This document shows positions 43,068-52,764 of a stretch of 64,000 bases of DNA, one piece after another. The stretch's first letter is position 1. Each line of letters begins with the position of its first letter. The DNA comes from Ulvibacter antarcticus (GTDB taxonomy: Bacteria > Bacteroidota > Bacteroidia > Flavobacteriales > Flavobacteriaceae). The notes beneath the pieces are model-generated. The model saw nothing but the letters and a program-made list of their open reading frames with translations. It was not told where the DNA came from and searched no databases. Where the stretch lies: assembly GCF_003688405.1 (NCBI RefSeq), contig NZ_REFC01000011.1, positions 434,001 through 498,000 on the forward strand, in the 5' to 3' direction. Both the position numbers and the translations under genes were made by a program.

Positions 43068-44402
43068 TTAATTTTGAATTAAAGGAATATACTTGCGTTT
43101 AAATTTAACAACTAATGCAATAGCTCGGTATGCTACCCATGCTAAAATGGCACCCCAAATTCCTATAATCCCCCAATCCATATACTTGGCAAAATAAAGA
43201 AAGGGTATAAATCCAAGAAAGGTAGCTCCAAGCAACACATTTCGAAGATATCCCATTTCTCCTAAGCCTTTGAAAATTGCATCCAATGTAAATGCAATAG
43301 CACTAATGGGTTGACAAATTAGGACCATAAAAAAGATGCCGTTATATATGAGCAATACTTGAGGATCCTTGTTAAATAGACGCCCCAGAGGTTCATAAAA
43401 TACAAGACCAATTATAATAAGTAGGAAAGAAACCACGATGTTGTATGACACAACTTTTTTTGTAAGCATCCAAAGGGATTTATAATTTCTTTCACCTAAC
43501 AATTTGCCGCTTAAAATGTTTCCTGCGGCGCCATAACCATCGATGAAAAACGCAGTAAACAGCCAGATATTAACTGCGATAGCATGTGCAGCCATAAATT
43601 CCGTTCCTAATCCTGTTGCTTCCCGAACCGCCAGAAGTAACGCAATGTTAAGTGCGATGGAACGTATAAAAAGATTAAAACTCATAGTTACCAATCGCCG
43701 AACTTCCGGATGAAGCGGGAATCGAAGTTTTAATGAAACCTCGGTTTTTTTCAGAAGAAAAAACAATGCAATAATTGCCATTAATGCTTGTGAAATAAGA
43801 CTTGCCCAGGCGGCTCCTTTAATTCCCATGGCAGGAATGTAGTCCTGAATACCATAAACTAAAGCGAAATCAAGCCCAATATTTACAGTCGCCCCTATTC
43901 CTGCAATAATCATTGGCCAGAATGTATTTTGAAGTCCTCGAAAGAGTCCAAATACTGCAAAAGTGAAGAGGGTTAATGGAAATCCCCAAACCCGGATATT
44001 GTAGTAATCTATACTGTATTCCAGAATGATTCCTTCTGCATTTAATAAGCTGAAAATCTCTTCCACAAAAAAATAGGTTGAAAAAAGAACGATGATGCTA
44101 AGAATGATATTGAAATAAATGGCTTGTGCCGGAAAGTTGTTAAGATCACTCAATTTGCCCGCTCCTAAATTTTGAGAAACAATAGCTGAAATCGCAGAAC
44201 GCGTTTGTCCGAGAATCCAGATTAGCATTGAAAGAAAGGCACCGACAATTCCGACTGCTGCTAGTGATTCGGTACCAAAATCGGGTATGTTTCCCACGAT
44301 AGCAGCATCGGTACTGGAAAGCACCGGCTCAGCAATACCTGACACTATCGCTGGAATTGCCAATTGCTGAATACGTTTGAAGGAGATGTTGGTTTTTTGC
44401 AT
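43068..44402 (-). CDS. MATE family efflux transporter
   Basis: 444 residues from the ATG at 44402. Twelve hydrophobic helices. 'LAIPAIVSGIAEPVLSSTDAAIVGNI' is the MATE N-terminal signature and 'LGQTRSAISAIVSQNLGAG' the second; the C-terminal half repeats the fold ('GAAGNILSGKLLGERN'). It exports cationic drugs or metabolites by sodium or proton exchange. A longer reading frame starting with TTG at 44414 would overlap the promoter TAGTTTTG, so 44402 was chosen. Leads the transcript with the two tiny membrane proteins. Confidence 0.9.
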   Translation of the reverse strand: MQKTNISFKRIQQLAIPAIVSGIAEPVLSSTDAAIVGNIPDFGTESLAAVGIVGAFLSMLIWILGQTRSAISAIVSQNLGAGKLSDLNNFPAQAIYFNIILSIIVLFSTYFFVEEIFSLLNAEGIILEYSIDYYNIRVWGFPLTLFTFAVFGLFRGLQNTFWPMIIAGIGATVNIGLDFALVYGIQDYIPAMGIKGAAWASLISQALMAIIALFFLLKKTEVSLKLRFPLHPEVRRLVTMSFNLFIRSIALNIALLLAVREATGLGTEFMAAHAIAVNIWLFTAFFIDGYGAAGNILSGKLLGERNYKSLWMLTKKVVSYNIVVSFLLIIIGLVFYEPLGRLFNKDPQVLLIYNGIFFMVLICQPISAIAFTLDAIFKGLGEMGYLRNVLLGATFLGFIPFLYFAKYMDWGIIGIWGAILAWVAYRAIALVVKFKRKYIPLIQN

Positions 44403-44411
44403 TTCGAATTG

Positions 44412-44446
44412 CAAAACTACTCAATTAAGCTATTGTAGCCATCAAA
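44412..44446 (-). promoter_or_regulatory. promoter of the MATE operon
   Basis: On the minus strand TTTG (44443-44446), 23-bp spacer, TAGTTTTG (44412-44419), then 9 bp to the MATE ATG. Both boxes match; the leader would be a few bases at most. Confidence 0.65.
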
Positions 44447-44472
44447 ATATGTCGGCATTCACAGTTATGAAA

Positions 44473-44973
44473 TCACATTACTTTTTCATAGCAATAGAAA
44501 GGAAATTCACTCTGTTTAGGAAAGTAGATGTTCCCAAGTCTAGTATATCCACGTGCTTCATAAAATTTCTGGTTGCGCTTGTTTTGACTAAAAGTGTCGA
44601 GTCGAATTGAAGTGATCTTATTTTCCTGAGCGAGAGTTTCAGCAAAATCCATAAGTCTTTTAGCGTTTCCTTTTTTCTGAAAATCGGGATGAATTGCCAC
44701 CCGATGTATGTAATACTGCTTGTTATCTTCAGATAACCAGGTGATATCATTGTATTCTGAATCTTTTTCCGAAGAAATAACCATACAACCTATTATAGTA
44801 GCTTCCGAAAGCAAGACATACAGTTCATCGCGTTCGATATCCTTCTGAAACGCCTGAGGATTAGGATAGTGATGGTTCCATTGAAAAATCCCTTCCGAAG
44901 CCATTTTAGCCCCACATGCACGAGTAATAGTTATAATTTGCTCAATTTCTGATTGTTTTGCCTTTCGAATCAT
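44473..44973 (-). CDS. GNAT family N-acetyltransferase
   Basis: 166 residues. 'MIRKAKQSEIEQIITITRACG' begins the GNAT fold; motif A region 'YIHRVAIHPDFQKKGNAKRLMDFAE' carries the acetyl-CoA pyrophosphate loop (Q-x-x-G-x-A type) and 'SIRLDTFSQNKRNQKFYEARGY' is motif B with the conserved Asn and Tyr. Substrate unknown. Head-to-head with the USP gene; the MATE start lies 70 bp after its stop on the same strand. Confidence 0.88.
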   Translation of the reverse strand: MIRKAKQSEIEQIITITRACGAKMASEGIFQWNHHYPNPQAFQKDIERDELYVLLSEATIIGCMVISSEKDSEYNDITWLSEDNKQYYIHRVAIHPDFQKKGNAKRLMDFAETLAQENKITSIRLDTFSQNKRNQKFYEARGYTRLGNIYFPKQSEFPFYCYEKVM

Positions 44974-45094
44974 TTTTAAAGAATTAATTTTGCATCTCAG
45001 ATTTTAAAGATAATCGAATTTAAACAGTGATAGAATGTCTTTCTGCAATTTGTAGATCACAATTTATTACGGTTTAAGTAAATAATAATTACGG

Positions 45095-45889
45095 ATGAAA
45101 AATATATTAGTTCCCATTGGGTCTTCAAAAAGTGCGGTTAGTAATTTGCAATATGCAATCGATTTGGCGCATGAAATGGAAGCGTATGTGTATTTAATTT
45201 CAGTATTTCAGGAAGTGTCGAAGGTGGGCGGACTTACAAAAGTGAATGCGATCATTAAGGAAGACACCCAAAACCGTTTAGATGAGGTGTTGGCACAGGT
45301 AGATAAAAAAGACGTCACCATTATTGCACATCCAATTAAGGGTTCATTTTTGGAGAGTATTAATCGGGTGAGCCAACATGTAGATATTGATCTTATGGTG
45401 CTTTCGCCTAGAAGTAATTCGATTCGTGAAGAAGTGTACTTAGGGAATGTTTCGGGGAAACTGCTGAAAGGGACAGATATACCAATCCTTATTGTTCCCG
45501 AAGGAGCGAAATTCAAACAGCCAGCATCCATGTTATTGGCCTTTAAAAACGGAAATTTTGAAAAGAAGAAAATGCTGGAACCTGTACGACAATTTACCAA
45601 ACATTTTGGTACAGAACTGCATTTATTACATGTAGAAACTCCAGAAACGACCGAGGAGATGAAGGAAGTGAGTAAAAAACTTACCAAATTACAGACTTCG
45701 TATGCAAAGGCAGAAAATGGAACAACATATCAGGCTGTCTTAGCACATTACCACGATCATAATGCTGATATGCTTTGTGTTGTTCGAAGAAAAAGAGGCT
45801 TCTTTAAAAAGTTATGGGAAAAGAATGTGATCTTAAAAAAAGAATTTTATACCGATAAACCATTGTTGGTTTTACAGGTTCAGGATTAG
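45095..45889 (+). CDS. universal stress protein, tandem domains
   Basis: 264 residues. First domain 'MKNILVPIGSSKSAVSNLQYAI' with 'DLMVLSPRSNSIREEVYLGNVSGKLLKG' and 'IPILIVPEG' has the nucleotide-site loop of UspA. The second domain ('MLLAFKNGNFEKKKM' to 'LLVLQVQD') lacks that signature. It differs from the USP at 825 and is not next to a transporter. Response to stress or energy limitation is inferred from the family. Followed by a clear hairpin terminator. Confidence 0.88.
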   Translation: MKNILVPIGSSKSAVSNLQYAIDLAHEMEAYVYLISVFQEVSKVGGLTKVNAIIKEDTQNRLDEVLAQVDKKDVTIIAHPIKGSFLESINRVSQHVDIDLMVLSPRSNSIREEVYLGNVSGKLLKGTDIPILIVPEGAKFKQPASMLLAFKNGNFEKKKMLEPVRQFTKHFGTELHLLHVETPETTEEMKEVSKKLTKLQTSYAKAENGTTYQAVLAHYHDHNADMLCVVRRKRGFFKKLWEKNVILKKEFYTDKPLLVLQVQD

Positions 45890-45956
45890 AAATAGGCAAT
45901 TTTATACATTGAGAAGTAAATTGTCTTAGATTAAATTTAAAAAGTGATATATTAAA

Positions 45957-45985
45957 AAGCAAGATTTTCTGATCTTGCTTTTTTT
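45957..45985 (+). terminator. rho-independent terminator of the USP gene
   Basis: AAGCAAGAT (45957-45965), 6-nt loop, ATCTTGCTT (45972-45980), followed by a T-run to 45985. The left arm is preceded by As, so it also works on the minus strand. Confidence 0.85.
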
Positions 45986-46156
45986 GTGGGAAATATCGGA
46001 GTTCCTTCGTCAATTTGCTCCGTTGTCGCAAAAGCTCAGGATAAACTTCTCCTTCGAGGCATTACTCTAAAAAAAAGGACAAACCATGAAGTTTGTCCTT
46101 TTCTGTGGAGAATATCGCCCCGAAATTTCGGGGGAACCGATGACACGAAATTGCAT
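45986..46156. repeat. decayed copies of the tRNA-Ala 3' end, alternating with hairpins
   Basis: GTGGGAAATATCGGAGT (45986-46002) and TGGAGAATATCG...GAACCGATGAC (46106-46144) repeat the 3' end of the tRNA-Ala gene at 46187. The second carries a palindrome CCCCGAAATTTCGGGG where the tRNA has GAGTC. A hairpin AAGGACAAAC/GTTTGTCCTT (46075-46100) sits between them. The stretch thus holds repeating modules of hairpin followed by tRNA 3' fragment, the last of which ends in the intact gene. Confidence 0.75.
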
Positions 46157-46185
46157 AAAAAAACCACAGCCTAAACTGTGGTTTT
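46157..46185 (-). terminator. terminator of tRNA-Ala
   Basis: On the minus strand AAAACCACAG pairs with CTGTGGTTTT around a 6-nt loop and runs into seven Ts. It begins 2 bp after the 3' end of the tRNA. Confidence 0.85.
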
Positions 46186-46186
46186 G

Positions 46187-46260
46187 TGGAGAATATCGGA
46201 GTCGAACCGATGACCTCTTGGCTGCCAGCCAAACGCTCTAGCCAGCTGAGCTAATCCCCC
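46187..46260 (-). tRNA. tRNA-Ala (anticodon GGC)
   Basis: 74 nt cloverleaf on the minus strand: acceptor GGGGGAT/ATTCTCC with G-T pairs, discriminator A, D-arm 'AGCTCAGCTGGCTAGAGC', anticodon stem TTTGG/CCAAG with loop CTGGCAG (anticodon GGC), T-arm with GGTTCGACTCC. No encoded CCA. Reads Ala GCC/GCU. Closed by the hairpin at 46157-46185. Confidence 0.95.
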
Positions 46261-46291
46261 AATTTCTGAATAGAATGCGAAAGTAATAAAT

Positions 46292-47152
46292 TTATTGATA
46301 TGCTACTGTGCTTTTTAAAAATTCTATTGTCAAATCTGTCGCTTTTTTTAAGTCGGAAGGTAGTGTTTTCGATTCCCATGGATGGGAGGCACCAAAAACA
46401 TGATCTCCACCTTCAATGATTTCCAGTCTGCTTTTAGGGTTCCAATCGTGCATGGCTTGCGCTTCCTTTAAAACGACATTTGGATCTTCACTTCCCTGCA
46501 AGATTAAATGTGGTTTTTTTAATTTCTGAAGGGCTTGTTTAATTGTGAAACGATCCTCATTTACTTTAAAGTCGTTATAAAACTGGATATTGTGTGGCAT
46601 TTGTTGTTTGGTGCGACCGTTTTCAACATGTGTGATTCCGGTTTCTTGCCATGCATTAAATGCCGGACTACCTTCCTGAAACCTAGCTTTAAAATCTGAA
46701 ACCCCAGCCCAGGTTACTACTTTGGAGATTCGTTCGTCTTCGACAGCTTTAATTAAAACGATGCCTCCACCACGACTATGTGCTATAAGGTTGATATTGG
46801 AGACATCAGTTTCAGTTTGGTAAGATGTTTCCGAAGTTAGAAAGTTAAGTACTCTATCGAGATCATCCATTTCCAAACTGAAGTTATTTTTAGCAAAAGC
46901 TTCCAGATCGGGAAAATCAATAGGCTGTTCTATTGTCCCTCCATTGTGTGAGAAGTTGAATTTCAGAAAAAAGAAACCTGCATCTGCAAAAGTTTCGGCC
47001 ACTAAATTCCAGGCTCCCCAATCTTTAAATCCTTTGTAACCGTGGCAAAAGATTACAATAGGCTTGATTAATTTTGAAGCGTTGTAATAGACATCATAGA
47101 CTATTGGTTTTTTGCCTTCTGCACTTAGGACTTCGTTTTTTCTTATAATCAT
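46292..47152 (-). CDS. alpha/beta hydrolase (serine hydrolase, possible acyl-peptidase/esterase)
   Basis: 286 residues from the ATG at 47152; the extra upstream residues in frame overlap the AddB-like gene. 'IVIFCHGYKGFKDWGAWN' is the oxyanion-hole region, 'NLIAHSRGGGIVL' the nucleophile elbow with Ser (G-x-S-x-G variant H-S-R-G-G), 'LILQGSEDPNV' and 'EGGDHVFG' give Asp and His. Substrate unknown. Its start is 1 bp after the AddB-like stop, so the two are co-transcribed. Confidence 0.85.
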   Translation of the reverse strand: MIIRKNEVLSAEGKKPIVYDVYYNASKLIKPIVIFCHGYKGFKDWGAWNLVAETFADAGFFFLKFNFSHNGGTIEQPIDFPDLEAFAKNNFSLEMDDLDRVLNFLTSETSYQTETDVSNINLIAHSRGGGIVLIKAVEDERISKVVTWAGVSDFKARFQEGSPAFNAWQETGITHVENGRTKQQMPHNIQFYNDFKVNEDRFTIKQALQKLKKPHLILQGSEDPNVVLKEAQAMHDWNPKSRLEIIEGGDHVFGASHPWESKTLPSDLKKATDLTIEFLKSTVAYQ

Positions 47153-47153
47153 T

Positions 47154-49877
47154 TTAAACTTCTTTTTCAATAAACGGAATTGTGGGATCACAGATTTCCA
47201 TAATTAGTTTTTTAAGCTCAACAAGATAGAGCCCCAGTGTTTCCTGACTTACGAGCGAGTTTTTTTGGCCTCTCACTTCCAATTTTTCAGCAAATTTTAA
47301 GAAGCCCGCATTGAGATTTTTAAAAGATATGATACCCGCTTCAGCTTGGTCAATTGGGGATTTATCATTCATCATTAGTGCATATGCAAGTACCTGTATG
47401 ACTTTACTGTATTTATAATCCAGCGAGATTTCTTCCCAATCCATAATCTCCAAATGTCCTTGTTCTACACGCCCTGTTTTGTAATCTACTATGCGCAATT
47501 GCCCATTGTATTCGTCCACTCTATCAACTTTTCCGCCAATATGAACGGGAAAATCCAACTCCGGTATTTGAATTTCAACTTTTAGATTTTGCTCTACACT
47601 GATAATTTTTATTTTATTCCCAGCTTTTAATTCCCCCAATTCGAAATTGATGAAGTTGGTGATATAGCGCTTAGCAACCTCGAAAACAATAAGGTTTTTA
47701 CCTTTCGAAAAGTCACCGCCCTTGAATGTTCTTTTAAATTGAAGTCTCACTTCTGTATCGATATGTTGTTTCATATCCGAGAGCTTTTCCGAAGATAGAA
47801 AAGATCCTTCCAAGGGCTTATAAAAATTTTCTAGAGTGTCATGTACAATTGTACCTAAAGTATTCGCGGCTACTGTTTCTTCTACCTCTTCAAATTCTTT
47901 GATTCGCAATATTTTCTGAAAGTAAAAATCTAATGGATTACGTATATAACTTGTTAATGCAGAAGGTGAGAATCCTTTTTGAGCAATTTCACGTAACCTA
48001 AGCATCAAAGAATCTGTCTTAGCCACGGTTTTTAAGACTGAAGTGGACAGAGTTACTTCGGGAGACAAGACTATCTTATCAATTTTATGATTTGGAAGTT
48101 TGTCTATTTCAAGTTGAAGAATAAACCGACTTTTTTCGCCGGCATTTAGGCCGTCACTATGATTGCTATAAAGCAAATGAATATTTTGAGACCTGTGCAA
48201 TAAATGATAAAAGTGGTAGGTATAAATAGCGTCTTTTTCGGAGAACTGTGGTAATCCAAATTGTTGTTTTAAATCGAAGGTAATAAAAGAAGCATTCGAT
48301 TTCCCGGCAGGGATAATTCCTTCATTCACGGAAGTGACAATCACATTTTTAAAATCAAGGACACGGGTTTCCAATATCCCCATAATTTGAAGTCCGCTAT
48401 ACGCATCACCTTTAAAATCGAGCGTAGTGTGTAATATAAGATCGGTAAACAAACTGTGAACAGTTCGAACAGTTTTTAAATGCGAATATCGCTCATTTAA
48501 CGCCGTTATTCTATTAAATATAGCATATAGATGATGGATTACAGTACGGTCCACCATATTGTCTGAATTGGCGTCTCTTAATTTATATATTAGTTCCGTA
48601 CAATTTTTTAAGGCAATTTTACTGTTATTTGCCCAGTCTCCAAAAATGAGTTGGACTAACCCATTTTTACTATCGTCGAGCAATTCCACGAGATTTTGTA
48701 CTGTTATATTCGACAGGTTTTGTGTGTTTATCTTTTCTGAAACAGATCTTGCATCAGTAAGCAATGATTGCATTGTTGGATGGTTAAGCAATGCAAGGAC
48801 ATCTTTATAGTAATGGCTTTGTCCGGAATGGAGATGAAAATTTAATAGGAGTTCAAAAAAGGTAGCCGTAGGAAAAGTTTTAAGGCCTACTCCCATGGTG
48901 ATATTTACAGTAGTAATGTTCTTAGGCAACGAGTATAGAATGGGGATTAGCAGTTGCTCGTCGGCAAGTACAATAGCTGTATTGTCTAAATCTTCGGAAG
49001 TGTATTCTGAAAGGATTTCACCGACATATTTTGCTTGACCAATGTTTTTTTGAACCTCAATGATCTGAATGTTTTTTTCTTTCTGAAAATTATCTGCAAT
49101 TATTTCAAGAGGATGTGATTGAAAATACTTCCATTCTCTATGGTAGTTCCTTAAAAATACCGAAGCACTATGTTGTTGATCGTTATACAAATAGGCATCA
49201 GTATCCCAATAGACCTTATTGTGTTCTAGTTCCAGTAATTCCTGAAATATGTGTTGTTCGGCTTTATTCAATGCGTTAAAGCCAATAAAAATGTGAATTT
49301 TGGAATTGTGTGCGTTGCGATAATATTCAATATCCTCTACTGCTTTTCTATACACCATTCCTTGATACCCTATTGACTCGTTCAACAGTGAAGTTTTAAG
49401 TCGGTCATAGAACTCATTCAAACTATTCCAGAACTTCAAGTAATTCTCTATTAGCTCGGTTTTCTGATCTTTTACGTACCAGTGATTGATATCCTGTATA
49501 TTACTGAGATAATTAAAAAACGGTTTTGGATCTACTAGGAAACGATCAATTTCATTGAAATCGGCTAATAGTGTAGTAGCCCAGGAAGCGTAAGTTTCGA
49601 AGTCTTCTTTTTCCTGAATGGCATCTGTATGGAGATAAGCTTGATAACTTTTAAAGAGAAGTTCGGTGGAATCGATAATTTCCAATCCGGAAAGTTCTTC
49701 GATAAACTCTTCTATACTTATAATTTTAGGAGCGAAATAGGTTTCTGTAGCCGTTGTGCGTAATAGGTTCTTAAGAAAGCCGCCAGCGCGTTTACTAGGA
49801 AGTATAAACGTAATAGTTGAAAGATCCTTATGATCTTTTTTTATAGCAAGTAGTGTTTCTTGAAGAAATGTTAGCAT
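47154..49877 (-). CDS. AddB-like PD-(D/E)XK nuclease / inactivated helicase
   Basis: 907 residues. N-terminal 'ITFILPSKRAGGFLKNLL' resembles the degenerate Walker-type opening of AddB. The C-terminus has a PD-(D/E)XK nuclease: 'FPVHIGGKVDRVDEYNGQLRIVDYKTG' (given in parts: GGKVDR, RIVDYKTG) with the catalytic Asp and Lys in DYKTG. A second member of the pair lies at 52765 (AddA-like), separated by ompA and kbl. Together they would process double-strand breaks, analogous to AddAB/RecBCD. The four Fe-S cysteines of some AddB proteins were not seen. Confidence 0.8.
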   Translation of the reverse strand: MLTFLQETLLAIKKDHKDLSTITFILPSKRAGGFLKNLLRTTATETYFAPKIISIEEFIEELSGLEIIDSTELLFKSYQAYLHTDAIQEKEDFETYASWATTLLADFNEIDRFLVDPKPFFNYLSNIQDINHWYVKDQKTELIENYLKFWNSLNEFYDRLKTSLLNESIGYQGMVYRKAVEDIEYYRNAHNSKIHIFIGFNALNKAEQHIFQELLELEHNKVYWDTDAYLYNDQQHSASVFLRNYHREWKYFQSHPLEIIADNFQKEKNIQIIEVQKNIGQAKYVGEILSEYTSEDLDNTAIVLADEQLLIPILYSLPKNITTVNITMGVGLKTFPTATFFELLLNFHLHSGQSHYYKDVLALLNHPTMQSLLTDARSVSEKINTQNLSNITVQNLVELLDDSKNGLVQLIFGDWANNSKIALKNCTELIYKLRDANSDNMVDRTVIHHLYAIFNRITALNERYSHLKTVRTVHSLFTDLILHTTLDFKGDAYSGLQIMGILETRVLDFKNVIVTSVNEGIIPAGKSNASFITFDLKQQFGLPQFSEKDAIYTYHFYHLLHRSQNIHLLYSNHSDGLNAGEKSRFILQLEIDKLPNHKIDKIVLSPEVTLSTSVLKTVAKTDSLMLRLREIAQKGFSPSALTSYIRNPLDFYFQKILRIKEFEEVEETVAANTLGTIVHDTLENFYKPLEGSFLSSEKLSDMKQHIDTEVRLQFKRTFKGGDFSKGKNLIVFEVAKRYITNFINFELGELKAGNKIKIISVEQNLKVEIQIPELDFPVHIGGKVDRVDEYNGQLRIVDYKTGRVEQGHLEIMDWEEISLDYKYSKVIQVLAYALMMNDKSPIDQAEAGIISFKNLNAGFLKFAEKLEVRGQKNSLVSQETLGLYLVELKKLIMEICDPTIPFIEKEV

Positions 49878-49889
49878 GTTATAAAAATA

Positions 49890-49919
49890 AGAAACGCCTC
49901 CGGTTATGGAGGCGTTTCT
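49890..49919 (-). terminator. rho-independent terminator of ompA
   Basis: 12-bp perfect stem AGAAACGCCTCC/GGAGGCGTTTCT around a 6-nt loop, then TATTTTTA on the minus strand. It lies 22 bp after the ompA stop and 12 bp before the AddB-like ATG. Confidence 0.88.
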
Positions 49920-49941
49920 ATTTATTTATTTAGTGGGATTC

Positions 49942-51336
49942 TTATTTTCTCAAAGAAATCTCAACACGTCTGTTTTGTTGTCTACCTGCTTTGTTAGCAT
50001 TAGTAGCAATTGGTCTAGACTCACCGTAACCGATAGAAGATAATCTGTTTCCGCTCATACCAATTGTAGTTAGGTATGTTCTTACAGATGCCGCTCTATT
50101 GTCAGATAACTTCTGATTCGTAGCGTCACTTCCTTGACTATCTGTGTGACCTTCGATCACAAAGTTCTCGTTAGGGTATTCTTTCATGATATCAGCGATA
50201 TTTTGAAGAATAGCGTAAGACTCTTGACGGATAGTAGATTTTCCAAGGTCGAATAAGATAGTTTTAGAGTAATCATTCAATTGCTTGATGATTTCTACAG
50301 AAACTTCTGGACAACCTTTGTTTGCTACAGTACCAGGAACATCTGGACAAGCATCATCTTTGTCAAGTACACCGTCACCATCTTTGTCTGGCCATGGGCA
50401 TCCTTTGTTAGCAGCAGGACCAGCTACATCCGGACAAGCATCAACATCGTCGTTTACACCGTCACCGTCTCTATCTAAGATAGGACAACCGTTATTTGAT
50501 TTTGGACCAGCTTCAGTTGGACACTCATCTTGAGGATCAGGAATTCCATCACCGTCAGTATCAGGACAACCATTATACTCAGCTACACCAGGAGTGTTAG
50601 GACAAGCATCATTTCTGTCTTCGATTCCGTCACCGTCAGTATCAGGACATCCATTGTATTCTGGAAGACCTGGAGTTTCAGGACACTCATCGTCTTGATC
50701 GTAGATTCCGTCACCATCGGTGTCTTTTCCACCAAATTTAAACACTACACCAGCAGAATGTTGGAAGTGCTTTTGACCGTAAGTATCTTCGAAAGCGTGC
50801 TTGTAAGTAGATTGGAAGTTTAAAGCTAAGTTTTCACCTAACCAAAATCTAACACTAGCAAGAGCGTTAGCAGTTCCAAATCCGATATCGTCAACCCAAG
50901 TGTAACCTCCACCAATACCTAAAGATGGGTCAAACCATCCACCAGGACCGTTAAGAAGGTCTCTTAAGCTATATTTAATTTCACCATCTACACCGTAATA
51001 GGTAAGATCATCAACTGGCACATCACCAACTGTGTCAATTCTGTTGATAGTACCAACAGCAGCAAATGTGAATCCGCTACCAAGATATCTCCCGATAGAC
51101 AATTTTGAAACCGATGGAAGAATATTCCAGTGGTCTTCTACGTTAAAATACTCATCGAAGAGTCCGCCACGACTGGCGCTATTGGTTGTTTGACCGTCTG
51201 CTAGTCCAATTGGGTAAAGGTCAACAGCGTTTACACCAACTTCGATTGCCCAAGGATTGTTTTCGTCCTGAGCATTTGCTACACCTACCATAAGGAAGAA
51301 AAGTGCAGCAACTAAAATACTGTTAAGATGTTTCAT
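49942..51336 (-). CDS. OmpA family outer membrane protein with TSP3 calcium-binding repeats
   Basis: 464 residues from the ATG at 51336, which opens a good signal peptide ([23 protein letters not shown]); the frame is open 38 codons upstream but across the promoter. N-terminal beta-barrel about 25-230, then TSP3 repeats ('[19 protein letters not shown]' and four more) that bind calcium, and a C-terminal OmpA domain '[17 protein letters not shown]' to '[12 protein letters not shown]' with the peptidoglycan-binding Asp/Arg. It anchors the outer membrane to the wall. Strong promoter and terminator indicate an abundant, single-gene transcript. Confidence 0.93.
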   Translation of the reverse strand: MKHLNSILVAALFFLMVGVANAQDENNPWAIEVGVNAVDLYPIGLADGQTTNSASRGGLFDEYFNVEDHWNILPSVSKLSIGRYLGSGFTFAAVGTINRIDTVGDVPVDDLTYYGVDGEIKYSLRDLLNGPGGWFDPSLGIGGGYTWVDDIGFGTANALASVRFWLGENLALNFQSTYKHAFEDTYGQKHFQHSAGVVFKFGGKDTDGDGIYDQDDECPETPGLPEYNGCPDTDGDGIEDRNDACPNTPGVAEYNGCPDTDGDGIPDPQDECPTEAGPKSNNGCPILDRDGDGVNDDVDACPDVAGPAANKGCPWPDKDGDGVLDKDDACPDVPGTVANKGCPEVSVEIIKQLNDYSKTILFDLGKSTIRQESYAILQNIADIMKEYPNENFVIEGHTDSQGSDATNQKLSDNRAASVRTYLTTIGMSGNRLSSIGYGESRPIATNANKAGRQQNRRVEISLRK

Positions 51337-51372
51337 ATTCGATTGTTTAATTTTTTTAAGTGTTAATAGAGG

Positions 51373-51403
51373 CAAAAGTAAGTTGTTAAAACTTATAAAC
51401 AAA
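51373..51403 (-). promoter_or_regulatory. promoter of ompA
   Basis: On the minus strand TTTG (51400-51403), exactly 19 bp, TACTTTTG (51373-51380): the best match to the Bacteroidota consensus on this strand. The leader to the ATG is 36 bp. Confidence 0.8.
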
Positions 51404-51460
51404 AGCAAATCTATTAAATTTTTTATAAATATCAAGGTATTTATTGGCAAATAAGTAAGA

Positions 51461-52660
51461 TTAAGCTTTCAGAATTTCCAGTTGTTTCCCTATTTTAATA
51501 AATGCTTCTATAGCCTTGTCCAGATGCTCTTTTGAATGAGCAGCAGATAGTTGTACCCGAATTCTTGCCTTATCTTTTGGCACTACAGGGTAGAAAAATC
51601 CGATGACATAAATTCCTTCATCCAACAATAAATCGGCCATTTTCTGTGATAGTTTCGCATCGTATAGCATAACTGGTACGATTGCCGAATCTCCTTTAAC
51701 GATATCGAAGCCAGCAGCAGTCATTCCTTTCTTAAAATAATTTGTGTTTTCCTGTAGTTTGTCACGCAGCGTTGTATCGGTGCTTAACATCTCGAACACC
51801 TTAATAGAAGCTCCTACTATAGCAGGTGCCAATGAGTTTGAAAAAAGATATGGTCTGGAGCGTTGTCGTAATATTTCAATAATCTCTTTTTTACCGGTTG
51901 TATAACCACCCATAGCGCCCCCAAGTGCTTTTCCTAAAGTTCCTGTAATGATGTCTATACGACCCATTACATTTTTTTCTTCCAAAGTCCCACGCCCCGT
52001 TTCTCCTATAAATCCAGCCGCATGACACTCATCGATCATCACCATAGCATCATATTTATCGGCCAAGTCACAAATTTTATCCAATGGAGCTACAATACCA
52101 TCCATCGAAAAGACACCATCGGTTACAATAATTTTATGTCTTGCACCTTTCTCATTAGCAGCGATTAATTGTTGCTCCAGATCAGCCATATTACTGTTTT
52201 CGTAACGATATCTAGCGGCTTTACACAATCGCACTCCATCAATAATAGAAGCGTGATTCAATGAATCGGAGATAATCGCATCTTCAGGACCTAATAAAGG
52301 TTCAAAAACACCTCCATTTGCATCGAAAGCTGCAGCGTATAAAATGGTATCTTCCGTTTGGTAATAATCGGCAATTTTTTGTTCCAGTTCCTTGTGAATA
52401 TCCTGAGTTCCGCATATAAATCGCACCGAGGACATTCCGAAGCCATGTGTATCCATAGCATCCTTAGCAGCCTGAATGACTTCTTTATTGGATGATAATC
52501 CTAAATAATTGTTGGCACAAAAATTTATTACTTCTTCTCCTGTCGAAATTCTTATTACAGCATCCTGAGGGGATGTGATAATCCGTTCTTTTTTATAAAG
52601 TCCGTTGTCCTTTATTTGTTGCAATTCCTGTTCTAAATGTTCTTTAATTTTACCGTACAT
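51461..52660 (-). CDS. kbl: glycine C-acetyltransferase (2-amino-3-ketobutyrate CoA ligase)
   Basis: 399 residues, alpha-oxoamine synthase family. PLP lysine in '[19 protein letters not shown]', with '[11 protein letters not shown]' (Asp and His contacting PLP) and '[16 protein letters not shown]'. The length and '[21 protein letters not shown]' pattern match KBL of threonine degradation more than KAS or serine palmitoyltransferase. It converts glycine and acetyl-CoA to 2-amino-3-ketobutyrate or the reverse. The threonine dehydrogenase partner is not in the window. Confidence 0.9.
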   Translation of the reverse strand: MYGKIKEHLEQELQQIKDNGLYKKERIITSPQDAVIRISTGEEVINFCANNYLGLSSNKEVIQAAKDAMDTHGFGMSSVRFICGTQDIHKELEQKIADYYQTEDTILYAAAFDANGGVFEPLLGPEDAIISDSLNHASIIDGVRLCKAARYRYENSNMADLEQQLIAANEKGARHKIIVTDGVFSMDGIVAPLDKICDLADKYDAMVMIDECHAAGFIGETGRGTLEEKNVMGRIDIITGTLGKALGGAMGGYTTGKKEIIEILRQRSRPYLFSNSLAPAIVGASIKVFEMLSTDTTLRDKLQENTNYFKKGMTAAGFDIVKGDSAIVPVMLYDAKLSQKMADLLLDEGIYVIGFFYPVVPKDKARIRVQLSAAHSKEHLDKAIEAFIKIGKQLEILKA

Positions 52661-52764
52661 AATTTAATTTTATTGCAGATATTACTTTGTTTTACATCCC
52701 GCATGTTACCAGAAATTCTAGTGCATTGCAGTATGGCAATTGACCCTCAATCTTTGAGACAAAT

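Noticed and set aside
50281-50823. Three overlapping plus-strand frames of 65-97 codons
   Set aside because: They mirror the acidic repeats of ompA on the minus strand (Ser/Thr/Val-rich shadows) and have no independent support.
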